A stretch of 64,000 nucleotides of DNA from an uncultured Bacilli bacterium (GTDB lineage Bacteria > Bacillota_I > Bacilli_A > RF39 > UBA660): assembly GCA_934085585.1 (NCBI GenBank), contig CAKOHI010000005.1, positions 49,502 through 113,501 on the forward strand. Direction: 5' to 3'. Position numbers and translations under genes: made by a program. Within the stretch, counting starts at the first letter, position 1. Each line of letters starts with the position of its first letter. The notes beneath the pieces are model-generated. The model was not told the origin of the DNA, did no database searches, and saw nothing but the letters and a program-made list of their open reading frames with translations. Below are positions 1 through 8,817 of the stretch, piece after piece.

Positions 1-557
1 TTTTTAAACAATTTCATTGCCATAACTATATTTTTAATATCATCTTTTGAAATATTTTTAGTCCACCCAATACCAGTCAAGACAACTCCATCTATTCTAT
101 CTGCACACACTTTAGGTCTATCATTATCAACTATACTATATTTTTTAAAATCAACAATATCCCTTAAATCTATACCATCTTCTTCTAAACAATGACATAG
201 CCAAGTATCATTTCTAATGACAAATTCAGTATATTCTTCTGTAGTTTCTTGTTTTTCATGATCACTGTTCATATAATCAATAACATGAGAAAAACATGGT
301 GTTGCTATATCATGAAATAATCCTGCTATCGTAGCTTTTTTATCATGAGTTAGTTTATAAACAATTAAAGCTACAGTTAAAGAATGATCATATCTACTTA
401 TATATTCTCTAAAATCATAAATATCTTTTGAAGCATAATCCATACCACAAAAATAACCTACATCTTTAAGTCTAATTAATGATGGACAATTTAAATATTT
501 TACAATAAATTCTGGCATATCAGAATAACCTAATAACTCCAAATAATATTTTAGCAT
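1..557 (-). CDS. HD-domain phosphohydrolase, 3' end cut by window
   Basis: The frame is open from an ATG at 557 to the left edge, about 185 codons, so the C-terminus lies outside the window. An SD-like GTGGAGG sits 6 to 7 bases before the ATG. The protein has an HD-type metal site: an early DHS near the middle (YDHSLTVALIVYKL) and LFHDIATP about 20 residues later, followed by more His residues. HD proteins are metal-dependent phosphohydrolases that usually act on nucleotides. The substrate cannot be told here. It lies upstream of no gene on its own strand except the P-loop gene at 627, which is transcribed towards it. Confidence 0.75.
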   Translation of the reverse strand, partial: MLKYYLELLGYSDMPEFIVKYLNCPSLIRLKDVGYFCGMDYASKDIYDFREYISRYDHSLTVALIVYKLTHDKKATIAGLFHDIATPCFSHVIDYMNSDHEKQETTEEYTEFVIRNDTWLCHCLEEDGIDLRDIVDFKKYSIVDNDRPKVCADRIDGVVLTGIGWTKNISKDDIKNIVMAMKLFK

Positions 558-626
558 TTCAAAACCTCCACTTGCTTAACTCTTTCAAATATTATATCAG
601 TACACATAGCATTAATCAACTAAATA

Positions 627-1718
627 TCAAAAAGTCTTTTCAATATTTTCTAAAAATTCATTTAATGATTTATACCAATCAAACATATTTGATTTTTTAT
701 TAGAATATTTTTCTAATTCTCCATCATTATAATTCTTATTATTTTCTTTCCATCTTTCAACACATCTCTTATAACAATTATCTATACTTGTTCTTATTAC
801 AATTAACTTTCCCTTTAAAATAGAATAATCTCTAATATTTCTAAATTGAGCTGAATCTATCACAATAGTTTTATTTATATCTTTAAAATAATCTAATATA
901 TTTAAATAAAATTCATCAAAATTATTAATCATATAATCTTTTTCTTTATCTTTAAAAAGATTCCTTAATTCTAAAATATATTTATTATTAACATTTCCTT
1001 TTTCAAAAACTAAATCTGTATCAATAACAATATAATTATCATCATTTAAATACTTATTTACATATATAGATTTACCAGAACCTGATTCTCCGGTTACATT
1101 TATCACTTTATCATTACTTAAATATTTAATAAATGTGTCTTTATCTACAAACCTACTTATTAACAAATCAGATTTAACTTCATATAAATAGTCTTCAATT
1201 TCTTTAACAAGACCATTCACATCTTTTCGATCATTTTTATTGCCATGTGAAATAAAATCATTCCATTCTTCTAAAACCTCATTTATATTATCTTTATTTA
1301 TTTTATCTTTAAATATAGCATAAGCAGTCTTTTTATAATTCATAATACTAACAACAGCTAATGCTTTATAATAAGATTTTTCAGGTATTTTAGATATTTG
1401 ATAAAAATGTAGTGCTAAATCATCATCTACTTTCTTTGGATTATTAATAATAATTTTATTAGTTCTATATATTGTAGTGGCTCCATCAAGTCTTATATTT
1501 TGGGCATCATCAGGAACAATTACATCATAAATTGTATCACCACGATGAAGCCACCTTAAAATACATTCTTCACTACAATAATTAAATCCACCAAAATCTT
1601 TACCATTTTTAGCATTTGGATTCCAGTTATTTGCTACGTTCACTTCACCTATTTTATATTCAAAGCATTTATCAGCACCACTTGTTAAATTAAACATTAC
1701 TTTTACAAACTTTTCCAT
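627..1718 (-). CDS. P-loop NTPase with an N-terminal conserved domain of unknown function
   Basis: 363 residues, ATG start behind GGGAGTG. The C-terminal half carries a Walker A motif (GESGSGKS, about residues 212-219), then a predicted nucleotide-kinase-like layout: an IVIDTD strand, a second VIDSAQF strand and a late arginine-rich stretch. This suggests a small kinase or adenylate-kinase-like P-loop domain. The N-terminal part (about 20-120) has NYCSEECILRWL and a VIVPDDAQ segment, seen in phage/Firmicutes hypothetical proteins; I do not recognise a named family. No transmembrane segment. It is followed by about 70 bases and the HD gene. Function is unknown; RNA or nucleotide phosphorylation is only a guess. 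Confidence 0.6.
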   Translation of the reverse strand: MEKFVKVMFNLTSGADKCFEYKIGEVNVANNWNPNAKNGKDFGGFNYCSEECILRWLHRGDTIYDVIVPDDAQNIRLDGATTIYRTNKIIINNPKKVDDDLALHFYQISKIPEKSYYKALAVVSIMNYKKTAYAIFKDKINKDNINEVLEEWNDFISHGNKNDRKDVNGLVKEIEDYLYEVKSDLLISRFVDKDTFIKYLSNDKVINVTGESGSGKSIYVNKYLNDDNYIVIDTDLVFEKGNVNNKYILELRNLFKDKEKDYMINNFDEFYLNILDYFKDINKTIVIDSAQFRNIRDYSILKGKLIVIRTSIDNCYKRCVERWKENNKNYNDGELEKYSNKKSNMFDWYKSLNEFLENIEKTF

Positions 1719-1760
1719 TTTACACTCCCATTCACTAGAATTAATTTCATTATTTTCTTA

Positions 1761-2255
1761 TTACTTTTCCATCCAAATTACAAATATAACCATTAAAAAA
1801 TCATCTTTCAAATTTTTTAACATTTCATCATTATTTTCATATTTTTTGCCAACTAAAAATATAACTTGCTCTATTTAAAAATGTATTTTTTCTATCTATG
1901 AAAAAGGTTTCATCAATGCCATCTCGTAAAAATTCTAATGCTATCTTTTAATATAATCTTTTAACATAATAGGACTTTTAATTTTCCATAAACCCACTAC
2001 AAATTTAAACGCGTGATTTTCAAAATTCCCAGTAGCTTCCTTACTAACTATTTTATTGTCTTTTATTAATTCAATAGCTAAAGTGTAGTTTCAATTCCAT
2101 GAAGTTAATTATTTTCATTTAATAATACATTATCACCTATATTATATTTCTTTAGTACTTGATTATTTGATTCCAATAATTCAAAATATAATTCTATTTG
2201 TTCTTCTATTATTTTTCTTACCTTTTTATTTTGAGTAAACCTCTCACTATAAAAT
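1761..2255 (-). pseudogene. Decayed protein-coding gene (several frameshifts/stops)
   Basis: The 550-base gap between the P-loop and histidine-phosphatase genes contains consecutive protein-like segments in different minus-strand frames. In order: a segment beginning SERFTQNKKVRKIIEEQ and ending in a stop after NENN, a piece AIELIKDNKIVSKEATGNF followed by KFVVGLWKIKSP, a piece ALEFLRDGIDETFFIDRKN, and a last piece YENNDEMLKNLKDDF ending at TAA (1761-1763). Each switch needs a stop or a 1-2 base indel. I do not recognise the parent family. The left end is set by the last stop; the right end is approximate. Confidence 0.55.
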
Positions 2256-2271
2256 TAACTCTTTTGTTTAG

Positions 2272-2919
2272 TTATTTGCATTTTTCCTCTTTTCCACAAT
2301 CCACATTTTCAATACTTATCAATTCATTGTTATCATCAAATTCTAATTTAAATGTTTCACAATAATTTAAATATCCACGAAAAAAGACTTTATCATTAAA
2401 GCTATATCTTAATCTATCATCAACAAGTTCTATATTACACCACTTCTTTAATAAATATGTAATCGCGGTACCATGACTTACAATTGCAATTTTTTTATTT
2501 TGATATTTATTTAAAATTTTCATAATAACCATGTACATTCTATTTCTAACATCTTTTTGACTCTCACCATTATTAAGTTTATAGTTTTCATCTAAAAGTT
2601 GTTTTCTTTCAAAATTTTCAGGCAAATCATTCCAAGAATCAATACCAAATCTTCTTTCTCCCAAATCACTAACAATATTTATATCTAGATTATTTTTTTT
2701 AGCCAAATATTTTGCAGTTTGTATAGTCCTAACATAACTTGATGAAAATAAAATATTAATATTATTAAATTCACTATTTTCAAAAATTTCTCGAGCTAAA
2801 AATTCACCTTCAATTGAAAGACATTTTTTCTCATTTTGAATTTGTAGACTTTCATTATTAAAATCATTATTAACTTCCATTGGTTTTGAATGTCTAACTA
2901 AATATATTATTGTATTCAT
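2272..2919 (-). CDS. Histidine phosphatase family protein
   Basis: 215 residues. The phosphoglycerate-mutase-like catalytic set is visible: R9-H10 at the N-terminus (here VRHSKP rather than the usual RHG/RHGE), R64 in SSYVRTIQTA, E119 in NNGES and H149 in IVSHG. Such enzymes transfer phosphate through the first His; substrates range from sugar phosphates to nucleotides and cannot be deduced. The ATG overlaps the TGA of the upstream phospholipase-like gene by four bases (ATGA), so the pair is translationally coupled. Family sure; substrate unknown. Confidence 0.85.
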   Translation of the reverse strand: MNTIIYLVRHSKPMEVNNDFNNESLQIQNEKKCLSIEGEFLAREIFENSEFNNINILFSSSYVRTIQTAKYLAKKNNLDINIVSDLGERRFGIDSWNDLPENFERKQLLDENYKLNNGESQKDVRNRMYMVIMKILNKYQNKKIAIVSHGTAITYLLKKWCNIELVDDRLRYSFNDKVFFRGYLNYCETFKLEFDDNNELISIENVDCGKEEKCK

Positions 2920-3635
2920 ATCTTATCGCCACCACTTTCTTTTATTTTACTAACAATCAATTCAATACAATCTTCCATAATTGTATCTAAGTCTTTTTTA
3001 GTAAATAATTTATATTTATGTTTAAATAATTTTTCTGTTAAGCTTAACTTATTGAATTTAGCAAAATTATTTTTCAAATAATTAAATCTATAATCTATAA
3101 GTTCATCTGTTAAAAATCTATCTTTTAAATAAATAGCATTTTCTTTTACTAACTTAATATTTTTAGGAATAAAAACATATCCGTCATTAAATAAATATTT
3201 ACCAAATAACTCAAAGTCTTTATGCTTATATTTTCTTTTAATTCTTTTTTTATCTCCTGCATCAATATACTTTATCTTTCCATTTTTAAATTTAATTCCT
3301 ATTATATTGTTATTCATATCTTGTACCCATTTAGTAATATAGACTTTTTCATTATAAAACTGATCAGTTAATAAATGAGAATAATATCCTAATATCAAAG
3401 GATTATTTAAATATTTCTTATAGACGCTCAAAAATTTATTTATATCAATCATCTTTTCTTGTGGCACAGTTGGAAAAGGTAGATTTTCATCATAATAATG
3501 TGCATCATATCTTGTTATTTTAGTATTTTTATCAACATCAGGTATTAAATTACCATATAAAAATAAATCTTCATTTAATCCTAATTTTTTATTAACCTTT
3601 TTAGCTATAGCTAAATGAACAGACCAGCTTGGCAA
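2916..3635 (-). CDS. Zinc-dependent phospholipase C-like protein
   Basis: 239 residues from a TTG start with GGAG about ten bases upstream. The N-terminus MPSWSVHLAIA with a following IPDVD and later GYYSHLLTDQFYN is the pattern of the zinc-dependent phospholipase C/nuclease P1-like fold, where His and Asp residues bind zinc. No signal peptide is visible, so unlike classical secreted phospholipases C it is probably cytoplasmic, as are most bacterial members beginning MPSW. Overlaps the downstream histidine phosphatase by ATGA. Substrate not established. Confidence 0.7.
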   Translation of the reverse strand: MPSWSVHLAIAKKVNKKLGLNEDLFLYGNLIPDVDKNTKITRYDAHYYDENLPFPTVPQEKMIDINKFLSVYKKYLNNPLILGYYSHLLTDQFYNEKVYITKWVQDMNNNIIGIKFKNGKIKYIDAGDKKRIKRKYKHKDFELFGKYLFNDGYVFIPKNIKLVKENAIYLKDRFLTDELIDYRFNYLKNNFAKFNKLSLTEKLFKHKYKLFTKKDLDTIMEDCIELIVSKIKESGGDKI

Positions 3636-3660
3636 TATATATACACTCCTTTTTGCATTA

Positions 3661-4098
3661 CTAATTATCTTTCATAAATTCTTTCTTCATCATTTCAAAT
3701 ATTTTTATTTTTTCTTCTTTAGTAAAAATATCCTTTTGTCTTTTAAATCTACTTAAAGCCCATTTCCAAAAATTATATCCAAAATGTCTATCCTTATAAA
3801 CTTTATTAAATATTCTTAGTTCATTTTTATATCTTGGAACAAAGTGAAAATGAACATGTGGTTTTTCATTATCTCTATAAGCATTATTCATTAAGCAAGC
3901 AAAATTAAACATAGTAGCACCAAATAACTTTTTTGTTACTCTTTCCAACTCTTTTTCTAACTTTCCAAGTTCAAGCCATTCGTCATTTGTTAATTCACTT
4001 AAACTTTCTTTATTACATGAAATAATACAATCTCCCACAAATTCTTGACACCAACTCACAAACACTACTTCCCAATTATTGCTCTTATATAAAATCAT
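3661..4098 (-). CDS. HIT family protein
   Basis: 145 residues from the ATG at 4098, chosen because AAGGAG lies nine bases upstream. A longer frame from a TTG at 4119 would overlap the NUDIX gene and place the SD inside the coding region. The histidine triad is at H81-V-H83-F-H85 in KPHVHFHFVPRY, the nucleotide-binding/hydrolase signature of HIT proteins (AMP-lysine or dinucleotide hydrolysis). It directly follows the NUDIX gene, giving a small HIT/NUDIX nucleotide-sanitation pair; the shared role is inference. Confidence 0.88.
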   Translation of the reverse strand: MILYKSNNWEVVFVSWCQEFVGDCIISCNKESLSELTNDEWLELGKLEKELERVTKKLFGATMFNFACLMNNAYRDNEKPHVHFHFVPRYKNELRIFNKVYKDRHFGYNFWKWALSRFKRQKDIFTKEEKIKIFEMMKKEFMKDN

Positions 4099-4099
4099 T

Positions 4100-4564
4100 T
4101 TACTTATCTCCTTTTTCAATAATATGTTCCAGCTTTCCTGATTTAATTAATTCAATAGTAGACCTCGGATAAATATTATAATTATTTAGTTTTTTAATAT
4201 CAACCCAATAAAAATATTGATTATCATTATCGATACAAACAAATTTATCTTTATTAATCATTCCCTTATAAATACCTTTATAACAAAAACAATATTGAGT
4301 AATTTTATTATTATCTTTTATTACAAAATTTTCTTGAATCGAAGAAAGAAAAAAATCCATTTCATAACCCAATTCTTCTTTTATTTCTCGTTTTATTGCA
4401 CACAAACTATCTTCATACAATTCAATTCTACCACCAGGTAGCATAAAATAATCTCTTCCATCATCTATTTTAAACAACAAAATTTTACTTTTACTTTCAT
4501 TTAAAATGATAGCAGATACCCTAGCATTAAATTTATAATTATCTTTTGTAAAATCTATATTCAT
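4100..4564 (-). CDS. NUDIX hydrolase
   Basis: 154 residues with a complete Nudix box: G45, E51, then R59-E60-I-K-E63-E64-L-G66, preceded by FMLPGGRIE. These residues bind Mg2+ and cut nucleoside diphosphates linked to another moiety. The family is certain, the substrate (oxidised nucleotide, ADP-sugar, cap-like RNA end) is not. ATG preceded by AGAGG. Cotranscribed with the HIT gene, whose ATG lies two bases beyond the NUDIX stop codon. Confidence 0.88.
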   Translation of the reverse strand: MNIDFTKDNYKFNARVSAIILNESKSKILLFKIDDGRDYFMLPGGRIELYEDSLCAIKREIKEELGYEMDFFLSSIQENFVIKDNNKITQYCFCYKGIYKGMINKDKFVCIDNDNQYFYWVDIKKLNNYNIYPRSTIELIKSGKLEHIIEKGDK

Positions 4565-4574
4565 TTCATACCTC

Positions 4575-4830
4575 TTAAAACCAATATTTTTTCATTTTCT
4601 CTAAAAATTCTATATTCAATGGATAATAATTATTTTCATAAATAATTGCATCAATTCCACAAAATGGACAGATTGCAGTGTTTTCATCATCACACCACTC
4701 TTTTATTAAATTAGGACTAAAATATTTAAACAATTACAACATCCACAGTTTTTAACATTTACCCACAGTGCTCTATTTTTACAACAAACATAGCATAAAC
4801 AACATCTTTTTCCATATAATTTATTTCCTT
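4575..4830 (-). pseudogene. Decayed zinc-ribbon (Cys-rich) protein
   Basis: On the minus strand one frame reads YGKRCCLCYVCCKN and continues RALWVNVKNCGCCNCLN before a stop at about 4730. A second frame resumes SPNLIKEWCDDENTAICPFC and runs to YENNYYPLNIEFLEKMKKYWF and TAA at 4575. Together they give a roughly 95-residue protein with at least two Cys-x2-Cys clusters, i.e. a small zinc-ribbon protein broken by one frameshift, and apparently without an intact start. No other gene is visible between 4565 and 4880. Confidence 0.6.
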
Positions 4831-4897
4831 TTATATTTTATATTATACAATAAATATTTAATTTTTAAAAGCATATTTACTACATAATAATTTAAAT

Positions 4898-4918
4898 GCT
4901 ATAATTAATACGGAGGTA
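4898..4918 (+). promoter_or_regulatory. -10 element and SD of the HD gene at 4923
   Basis: TATAAT at about 4900-4905 lies just before an ACGGAGGT ribosome binding site and the ATG at 4923. A weak TTTACT about 18 bases upstream could be the -35. The gene therefore has its own plus-strand promoter, divergent from the NUDIX/HIT pair. Confidence 0.5.
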
Positions 4919-4922
4919 AATT

Positions 4923-5489
4923 ATGAATAGAGAAAAAGCATTAGAATTATTAAAAAAATATAACAAAGAAGAATATCACATTAGACATGGATTAATGGTG
5001 GAAGCAATAATGAGGAATATTGCACAAGATTATGGGTATGATCCAGAGTTCTGGGGTATCGCAGGACTTCTTCATGATGTTGACTATGAAATGTATCCAG
5101 AAGAACATTGCATTAAATGTATTGAACTTTTAAAAGAAATTGATGCAAGTGATGAACTTATACATGCTGTATGTAGTCATGGGTATGAACTATGCACAGA
5201 TGTTGAACCAACTCATTTTATGGAAAAAGTTTTATATACATGCGATGAACTAACAGGTATAATTGCATCCCTAATAAACATGAGACCATCGCACAATGCT
5301 CAAGGTATGGAAGTTGCTACTTTAAAGAAAAAATTTAAAGACAAGACTTTTGCTCGAGGTTGTTCCAGAGATGTCATCAAAAAAGGCTGTGAAATGTTAG
5401 GTTGGGACTTAAACGAATTATTTGAAAAGTGCATTAAAGCTATTGAAATAAATGAAGAAAATATAGAAAATGCTGTAAAAAGTATATAA
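4923..5489 (+). CDS. HD-domain hydrolase
   Basis: 188 residues, ATG with GGAGG six to seven bases upstream. HD-superfamily residues are clear: H22 in YHIRHGLMVEA, H51-D52 in AGLLHDVDYE, H62 and a later CSHGYE plus TCDELTG. This matches the small stand-alone HD family typified by proteins annotated as hydrolases, length normal. Predicted soluble. Unlike its neighbours it is on the plus strand, between convergent and divergent minus genes, and ends in a bidirectional terminator. Confidence 0.8.
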   Translation: MNREKALELLKKYNKEEYHIRHGLMVEAIMRNIAQDYGYDPEFWGIAGLLHDVDYEMYPEEHCIKCIELLKEIDASDELIHAVCSHGYELCTDVEPTHFMEKVLYTCDELTGIIASLINMRPSHNAQGMEVATLKKKFKDKTFARGCSRDVIKKGCEMLGWDLNELFEKCIKAIEINEENIENAVKSI

Positions 5490-5498
5490 GTAAAAAAG

Positions 5499-5515
5499 CA
5501 GTGAATTTTTCACTG
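5499..5515. terminator. Bidirectional intrinsic terminator
   Basis: Perfect 7-bp stem CAGTGAA/TTCACTG with a 3-base loop. T-rich tails follow on both strands (TTTTTGC on plus, CTTTTTTAC on minus), so it ends the plus HD gene and the minus gene at 5510, whose stop codon lies within the stem. Confidence 0.75.
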
Positions 5516-6496
5516 TTTTTGCTTAAATTTTTCTATCACTTTTAAAGTTTCATAACAAACTAAAGATTCATCTGTAAATTCTTCATTATAGATCTTACCA
5601 TCTTCTACAAAACTTTTTTTCATATTATTTTTATATTCTTCAAAACTTTTAAAACCTGCTAATTTATAATTTACTATATCTTCACTTAAATCTTTAAATT
5701 TTATTACTTTTTCATCTACTACTTGTACGATTCCTAAATATTTGCCATCATAAGAAACTAAATATTTTGTACCATTTACCGCAGGCAAGAAAGAATATTT
5801 AACACTTATTTTATAATCTTTTTCTCCATTTATTATAGCATTAGCAACTTTTTTATTATCAATATCTAAATGACGATCAGAAGAAAATTCCCAAACTTTC
5901 GGATTTGAATATCTTTTTAAATATTCTTCATGTTCTAATTTTTTCCATCTTTTTGAATAGTTCATCATAAACAATTTATCTTTCAAATTTTTATGTTTTT
6001 TGTTATAAACAATATCCCATTTTTCATCTAATAATTCCCTTTCTTTACTTTTTTTAATATCCTTTAATCCAATTAAAAGCAAATAATTTTTAACTTCTTT
6101 TAAATAACTCAATTCTTGTTTACTATATTCATTCAAAAAAACATCAGGAATAGAAAATGTTTCTGGATAATCATATAAAGCCCTAACTAATTCCTCGAAA
6201 CTATGGCAATGATTAACCATAAATCTATATTTTATCGTTTGATTAGGAAACTCTCTTCCATAAATTTTTGCTTTATAATGATATGTAACACCAGTTCTTG
6301 CAACTTCACCTATAGAATAAAATAAACTTGCTTCAACACAATAAAATTTATTATCTTTAGAATATCTTACCCACTCAAAAGTTTGTCTTTTTTTATCAAA
6401 AAAGGGATATGGTAAACTGCATCTCTTCACTTTTTTATATCTATTATTTTCTTTCCATTCATAAATACAACTTTTAATTTTATTTAATAAATTCAT
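5510..6496 (-). CDS. Uncharacterised protein with a possible C-terminal ASCH domain
   Basis: 328 residues, ATG behind AAAGGAG. I recognise no family over the first 200 residues, which are Lys/Tyr/Trp-rich and soluble. Residues about 205-305 read like an ASCH (RNA-binding, PUA-like) domain: a VANAIINGEKDYKI segment (start AI..GEK), then YLVSYDGKYLGIVQVVDEK and a FKDLSEDIVNYKLAGFKSFEEY ending. That similarity is by eye only. Monocistronic, ending at the shared terminator. Confidence 0.45.
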   Translation of the reverse strand: MNLLNKIKSCIYEWKENNRYKKVKRCSLPYPFFDKKRQTFEWVRYSKDNKFYCVEASLFYSIGEVARTGVTYHYKAKIYGREFPNQTIKYRFMVNHCHSFEELVRALYDYPETFSIPDVFLNEYSKQELSYLKEVKNYLLLIGLKDIKKSKERELLDEKWDIVYNKKHKNLKDKLFMMNYSKRWKKLEHEEYLKRYSNPKVWEFSSDRHLDIDNKKVANAIINGEKDYKISVKYSFLPAVNGTKYLVSYDGKYLGIVQVVDEKVIKFKDLSEDIVNYKLAGFKSFEEYKNNMKKSFVEDGKIYNEEFTDESLVCYETLKVIEKFKQKQ

Positions 6497-6550
6497 ATAA
6501 TAACTCCTTTAACAATCAAAGCAAAAAAACATTTTTAAAATTCTTTTTCA

Positions 6551-7732
6551 CTAATGTAATGTCTTTTCTGTAATATCGCCAAAACCTTTTTCTCGCATTT
6601 TTCTTTTACAAATCATTTCATAAAATTGTTGTTCTACAATTCTTTGCCTTTCTGGCTCTAATTTATCGTATTCGCATCTCTCTTTAATCATTTTCCACTC
6701 TTGATCTTCTCTTATTTTATTTTCATTATCAGAAATATTCACTTGTGTTTGTTCCTGTCTATATTGATTATCTTTATCTTGGCGAAGAAGCACTATAGAC
6801 ATAAGAGTGTCCAACATTTTTTCTTTTTTATCGAACCGACTTGTTACAAAAGAAACACCTTGTTGCTTCTTTCTTTCTACAAATGCAACTTTATCTTGCA
6901 TATTTTTCACTTTGTCACTCTTTAAAATTCCAATAATTGAATCAACACTCGTTGCTTGCTCCTTTAAACTATTTATATATTTTATTGTTTGAAAGTCTAT
7001 ATCCAATTCATTTTGTTTAAATATCCTTGCTACTAAATACGTTAACATACCATCTGCATTATTCGTAAGCAATTTATCTTCATCAGTATATTTTAACCCA
7101 ATTTCACCATAAATAGATTTTAAAATATTTAATTCATCTCTTCCAATAGCATTTCTTTTCATCGGTGGCATTTTTTCCATTGCATTTGCAAATGTTTCTA
7201 ATCTATATTTACGCATTTCTAATTTTAGTTTTACTTGTCCTGATATATCTTCTCCATTTAATAAATCTATATCTTCTTCATCGTGTAAAATATCTGCCCC
7301 GATTCTAACACGATATAATTGATAATTATCAGCAGGAACAACATCCGCTATCCATTCATTTCCAGAAAAGCCATTATTATAATGTCCTTTTAGTTGATCT
7401 GAAATAAAAGGTTTTCTTACATTTAGTCCAACTGTATTAATTTGATATATTACTGCCACAGATGGTATCATTATTCTTTCGTTAAAAATTAACAAATTAT
7501 TATGAATTGGTATCCCATCATGATGTAAATTACCATATGCCGATGTTACCATATTCAAATTATCAGACATATAAACTCCATACTCATTTCCATCTATAAC
7601 AGTTTTTCTACCATATTGATCAATAATAGGAGCATAATTAACTTTTAAATCAACACCAGAAAACTCAAAGTTTTGTAAATTTCGATAATCAACTTTTAAC
7701 CCTCTATATAATATACTTGGTTTACTTTCCAT
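6551..7732 (-). CDS. Uncharacterised protein, possibly ADP-ribosyltransferase-like at the N-terminus
   Basis: 393 residues, ATG behind GAGGTG. The N-terminal 180 residues contain ILYRGL (7-12), then DGNEYGVYMSDN and a following SAYG; this spacing of a YRG strand and a GVYxS...AYG motif recalls the ART/PARP fold (first-strand R or H, then GxYxS...Y). No convincing third-motif Glu could be assigned. Residues 180-393 are charged and largely helical with many Lys/Glu/Gln. No signal peptide. Monocistronic, followed by 50 bases of AT-rich spacer. Confidence 0.4.
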   Translation of the reverse strand: MESKPSILYRGLKVDYRNLQNFEFSGVDLKVNYAPIIDQYGRKTVIDGNEYGVYMSDNLNMVTSAYGNLHHDGIPIHNNLLIFNERIMIPSVAVIYQINTVGLNVRKPFISDQLKGHYNNGFSGNEWIADVVPADNYQLYRVRIGADILHDEEDIDLLNGEDISGQVKLKLEMRKYRLETFANAMEKMPPMKRNAIGRDELNILKSIYGEIGLKYTDEDKLLTNNADGMLTYLVARIFKQNELDIDFQTIKYINSLKEQATSVDSIIGILKSDKVKNMQDKVAFVERKKQQGVSFVTSRFDKKEKMLDTLMSIVLLRQDKDNQYRQEQTQVNISDNENKIREDQEWKMIKERCEYDKLEPERQRIVEQQFYEMICKRKMREKGFGDITEKTLH

Positions 7733-7928
7733 TTTACACCTCGTACTTCTACTTAATTATATCATTAATTTCAACAATTTACTATATTTCAAAATCAAAA
7801 TTATCTATGTTATATTCTATAACAAATTAATAATATTATTATCAACAAATTTTATAACAAAAGATATGGTTATTACTATCTATTATCTAATATAATAATA
7901 GTATTTATATAAAATTAACCATTTTAAA

Positions 7929-7949
7929 ACTCGAATTATTCATTCGAGT
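7929..7949 (-). terminator. Terminator of the tRNA pair
   Basis: Perfect 8-bp stem ACTCGAAT/ATTCGAGT with a 5-base loop, followed on the minus strand by TTTTAAAA. It lies 14 bases beyond the CCA end of tRNA-Leu. The rest of 7733-7928 shows no gene. Confidence 0.65.
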
Positions 7950-7962
7950 CTAAATTCAATAT

Positions 7963-8047
7963 TGGTGCAAGCGAAGGGACTTGAACCCCCACGGAATATT
8001 CCACTAGATCCTAAGTCTAGCGCGTCTACCAGTTCCGCCACGCTTGC
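7963..8047 (-). tRNA. tRNA-Leu(UAG)
   Basis: 85 nt including an encoded CCA. Acceptor stem GCAAGCG/CGCTTGC, an anticodon loop CTTAGGA (anticodon TAG) closed by CTAGA/TCTAG, a long variable arm and GTTCAAG in the T loop. The extra arm and anticodon agree on leucine. Confidence 0.95.
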
Positions 8048-8054
8048 ATAAAAA

Positions 8055-8131
8055 TGGTGGACCTCGCAGGACTCGAACCTGCGACAACCCGGTTATGAGC
8101 CGGGGGCTCTAACCAACTGAGCTAGAGGTCC
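8055..8131 (-). tRNA. CAU tRNA, probably tRNA-Ile2
   Basis: 77 nt including encoded CCA. Anticodon loop CTCATAA (CAT) on a CCCGG/CCGGG stem; acceptor GGACCTC/GAGGTCC. The GGACC acceptor, TAGCTCAGTTGG D-arm and GGCTCATAACC anticodon arm match the Bacillus tRNA-Ile2 pattern (C34 modified to lysidine by TilS) rather than initiator or elongator Met, which start differently. It is seven bases from tRNA-Leu, so both are one transcript. Confidence 0.9.
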
Positions 8132-8196
8132 ATGACAATATTAATATTATCACAATTTTTTTAATCTGACAAGTAGTTTTATCAAAAAAAATATAA

Positions 8197-8228
8197 AAAA
8201 CTTAAGCAACCCCCGAAGCTTAAGTTTT
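8197..8228 (-). terminator. Intrinsic terminator downstream of the 8237 gene
   Basis: Nine-bp perfect stem AACTTAAGC/GCTTAAGTT around a C-rich loop (8208-8217). On the minus strand it is followed by TTTTTTATATTTTTTTT. Confidence 0.85.
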
Positions 8229-8236
8229 ATACACTA

Positions 8237-8656
8237 TTATTTATCTTGTAACATATTAAGTAAATCAATTTTAAACATGTCTTTTGAAGCATTAGCTTTA
8301 GAAATCATAATTCCTTTATAAGTTGTAAGTTCAGATCTATGGCCTTCCAATAGAATATCAGATGGTGTAATAGTTTCTAAAACTACAACTTCGTCTTTTT
8401 TATGAACTGTATAAACTAATTTAACTTCACCATGAATTTGAGCAAACATCTTATCACTAGGTAATTTAAGTTCATAAGTTTCAGTACCATTTTTCTTATT
8501 TACTGAAATTAATTCTCCTACAAAGTTACCATTTCTTAAAGATGGATAATAGTCAAAGTTTAATTTCTTAAACGCTAACATATTATATTTCTTTAATGCC
8601 CTTTCTAGTTTTTTAAATTCATTTTCACAAACGTATTCTAAAACATATCCTTTCAT
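8237..8656 (-). CDS. Conserved hypothetical protein
   Basis: 139 residues from the ATG at 8656. The open frame continues upstream to 8746, but a consensus promoter (8690-8718) and a GGGGG SD lie in that part, so the short start is right. The protein begins MKGYVLEYVCENEF, is soluble with a mixed alpha/beta pattern, and I recognise no family. It is a single-gene unit with its own strong promoter and terminator, which suggests a highly expressed housekeeping protein of unknown role. Confidence 0.6.
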   Translation of the reverse strand: MKGYVLEYVCENEFKKLERALKKYNMLAFKKLNFDYYPSLRNGNFVGELISVNKKNGTETYELKLPSDKMFAQIHGEVKLVYTVHKKDEVVVLETITPSDILLEGHRSELTTYKGIMISKANASKDMFKIDLLNMLQDK

Positions 8657-8689
8657 TTTTCCATACCCCCTAATTACTCGAACAACTAT

Positions 8690-8718
8690 ATTATACCACA
8701 AACTGCAATTTTTGTCAA
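8690..8718 (-). promoter_or_regulatory. Consensus sigma-A promoter for the 8237 gene
   Basis: Minus strand TTGACA (8713-8718), 17-bp spacer, TATAAT (8690-8695). Both hexamers are perfect, and the start codon is about 34 bases downstream. Confidence 0.85.
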
Positions 8719-8817
8719 ATTCGTGTAAATTTATCATATTGTTCATAGTATTTCCACATTGGAGCTAAATTATAACACAATCGACATCACTTGTCAAATT
8801 TTTCTCCCCAAACCACA

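Noticed and set aside
8055..8131. Initiator or elongator tRNA-Met
   Set aside because: CAU anticodon but the acceptor and anticodon arm match tRNA-Ile2.
8657..8746. Longer N-terminus for the 8237 gene
   Set aside because: A perfect TTGACA-17-TATAAT promoter and an SD lie inside it, so it is not translated.
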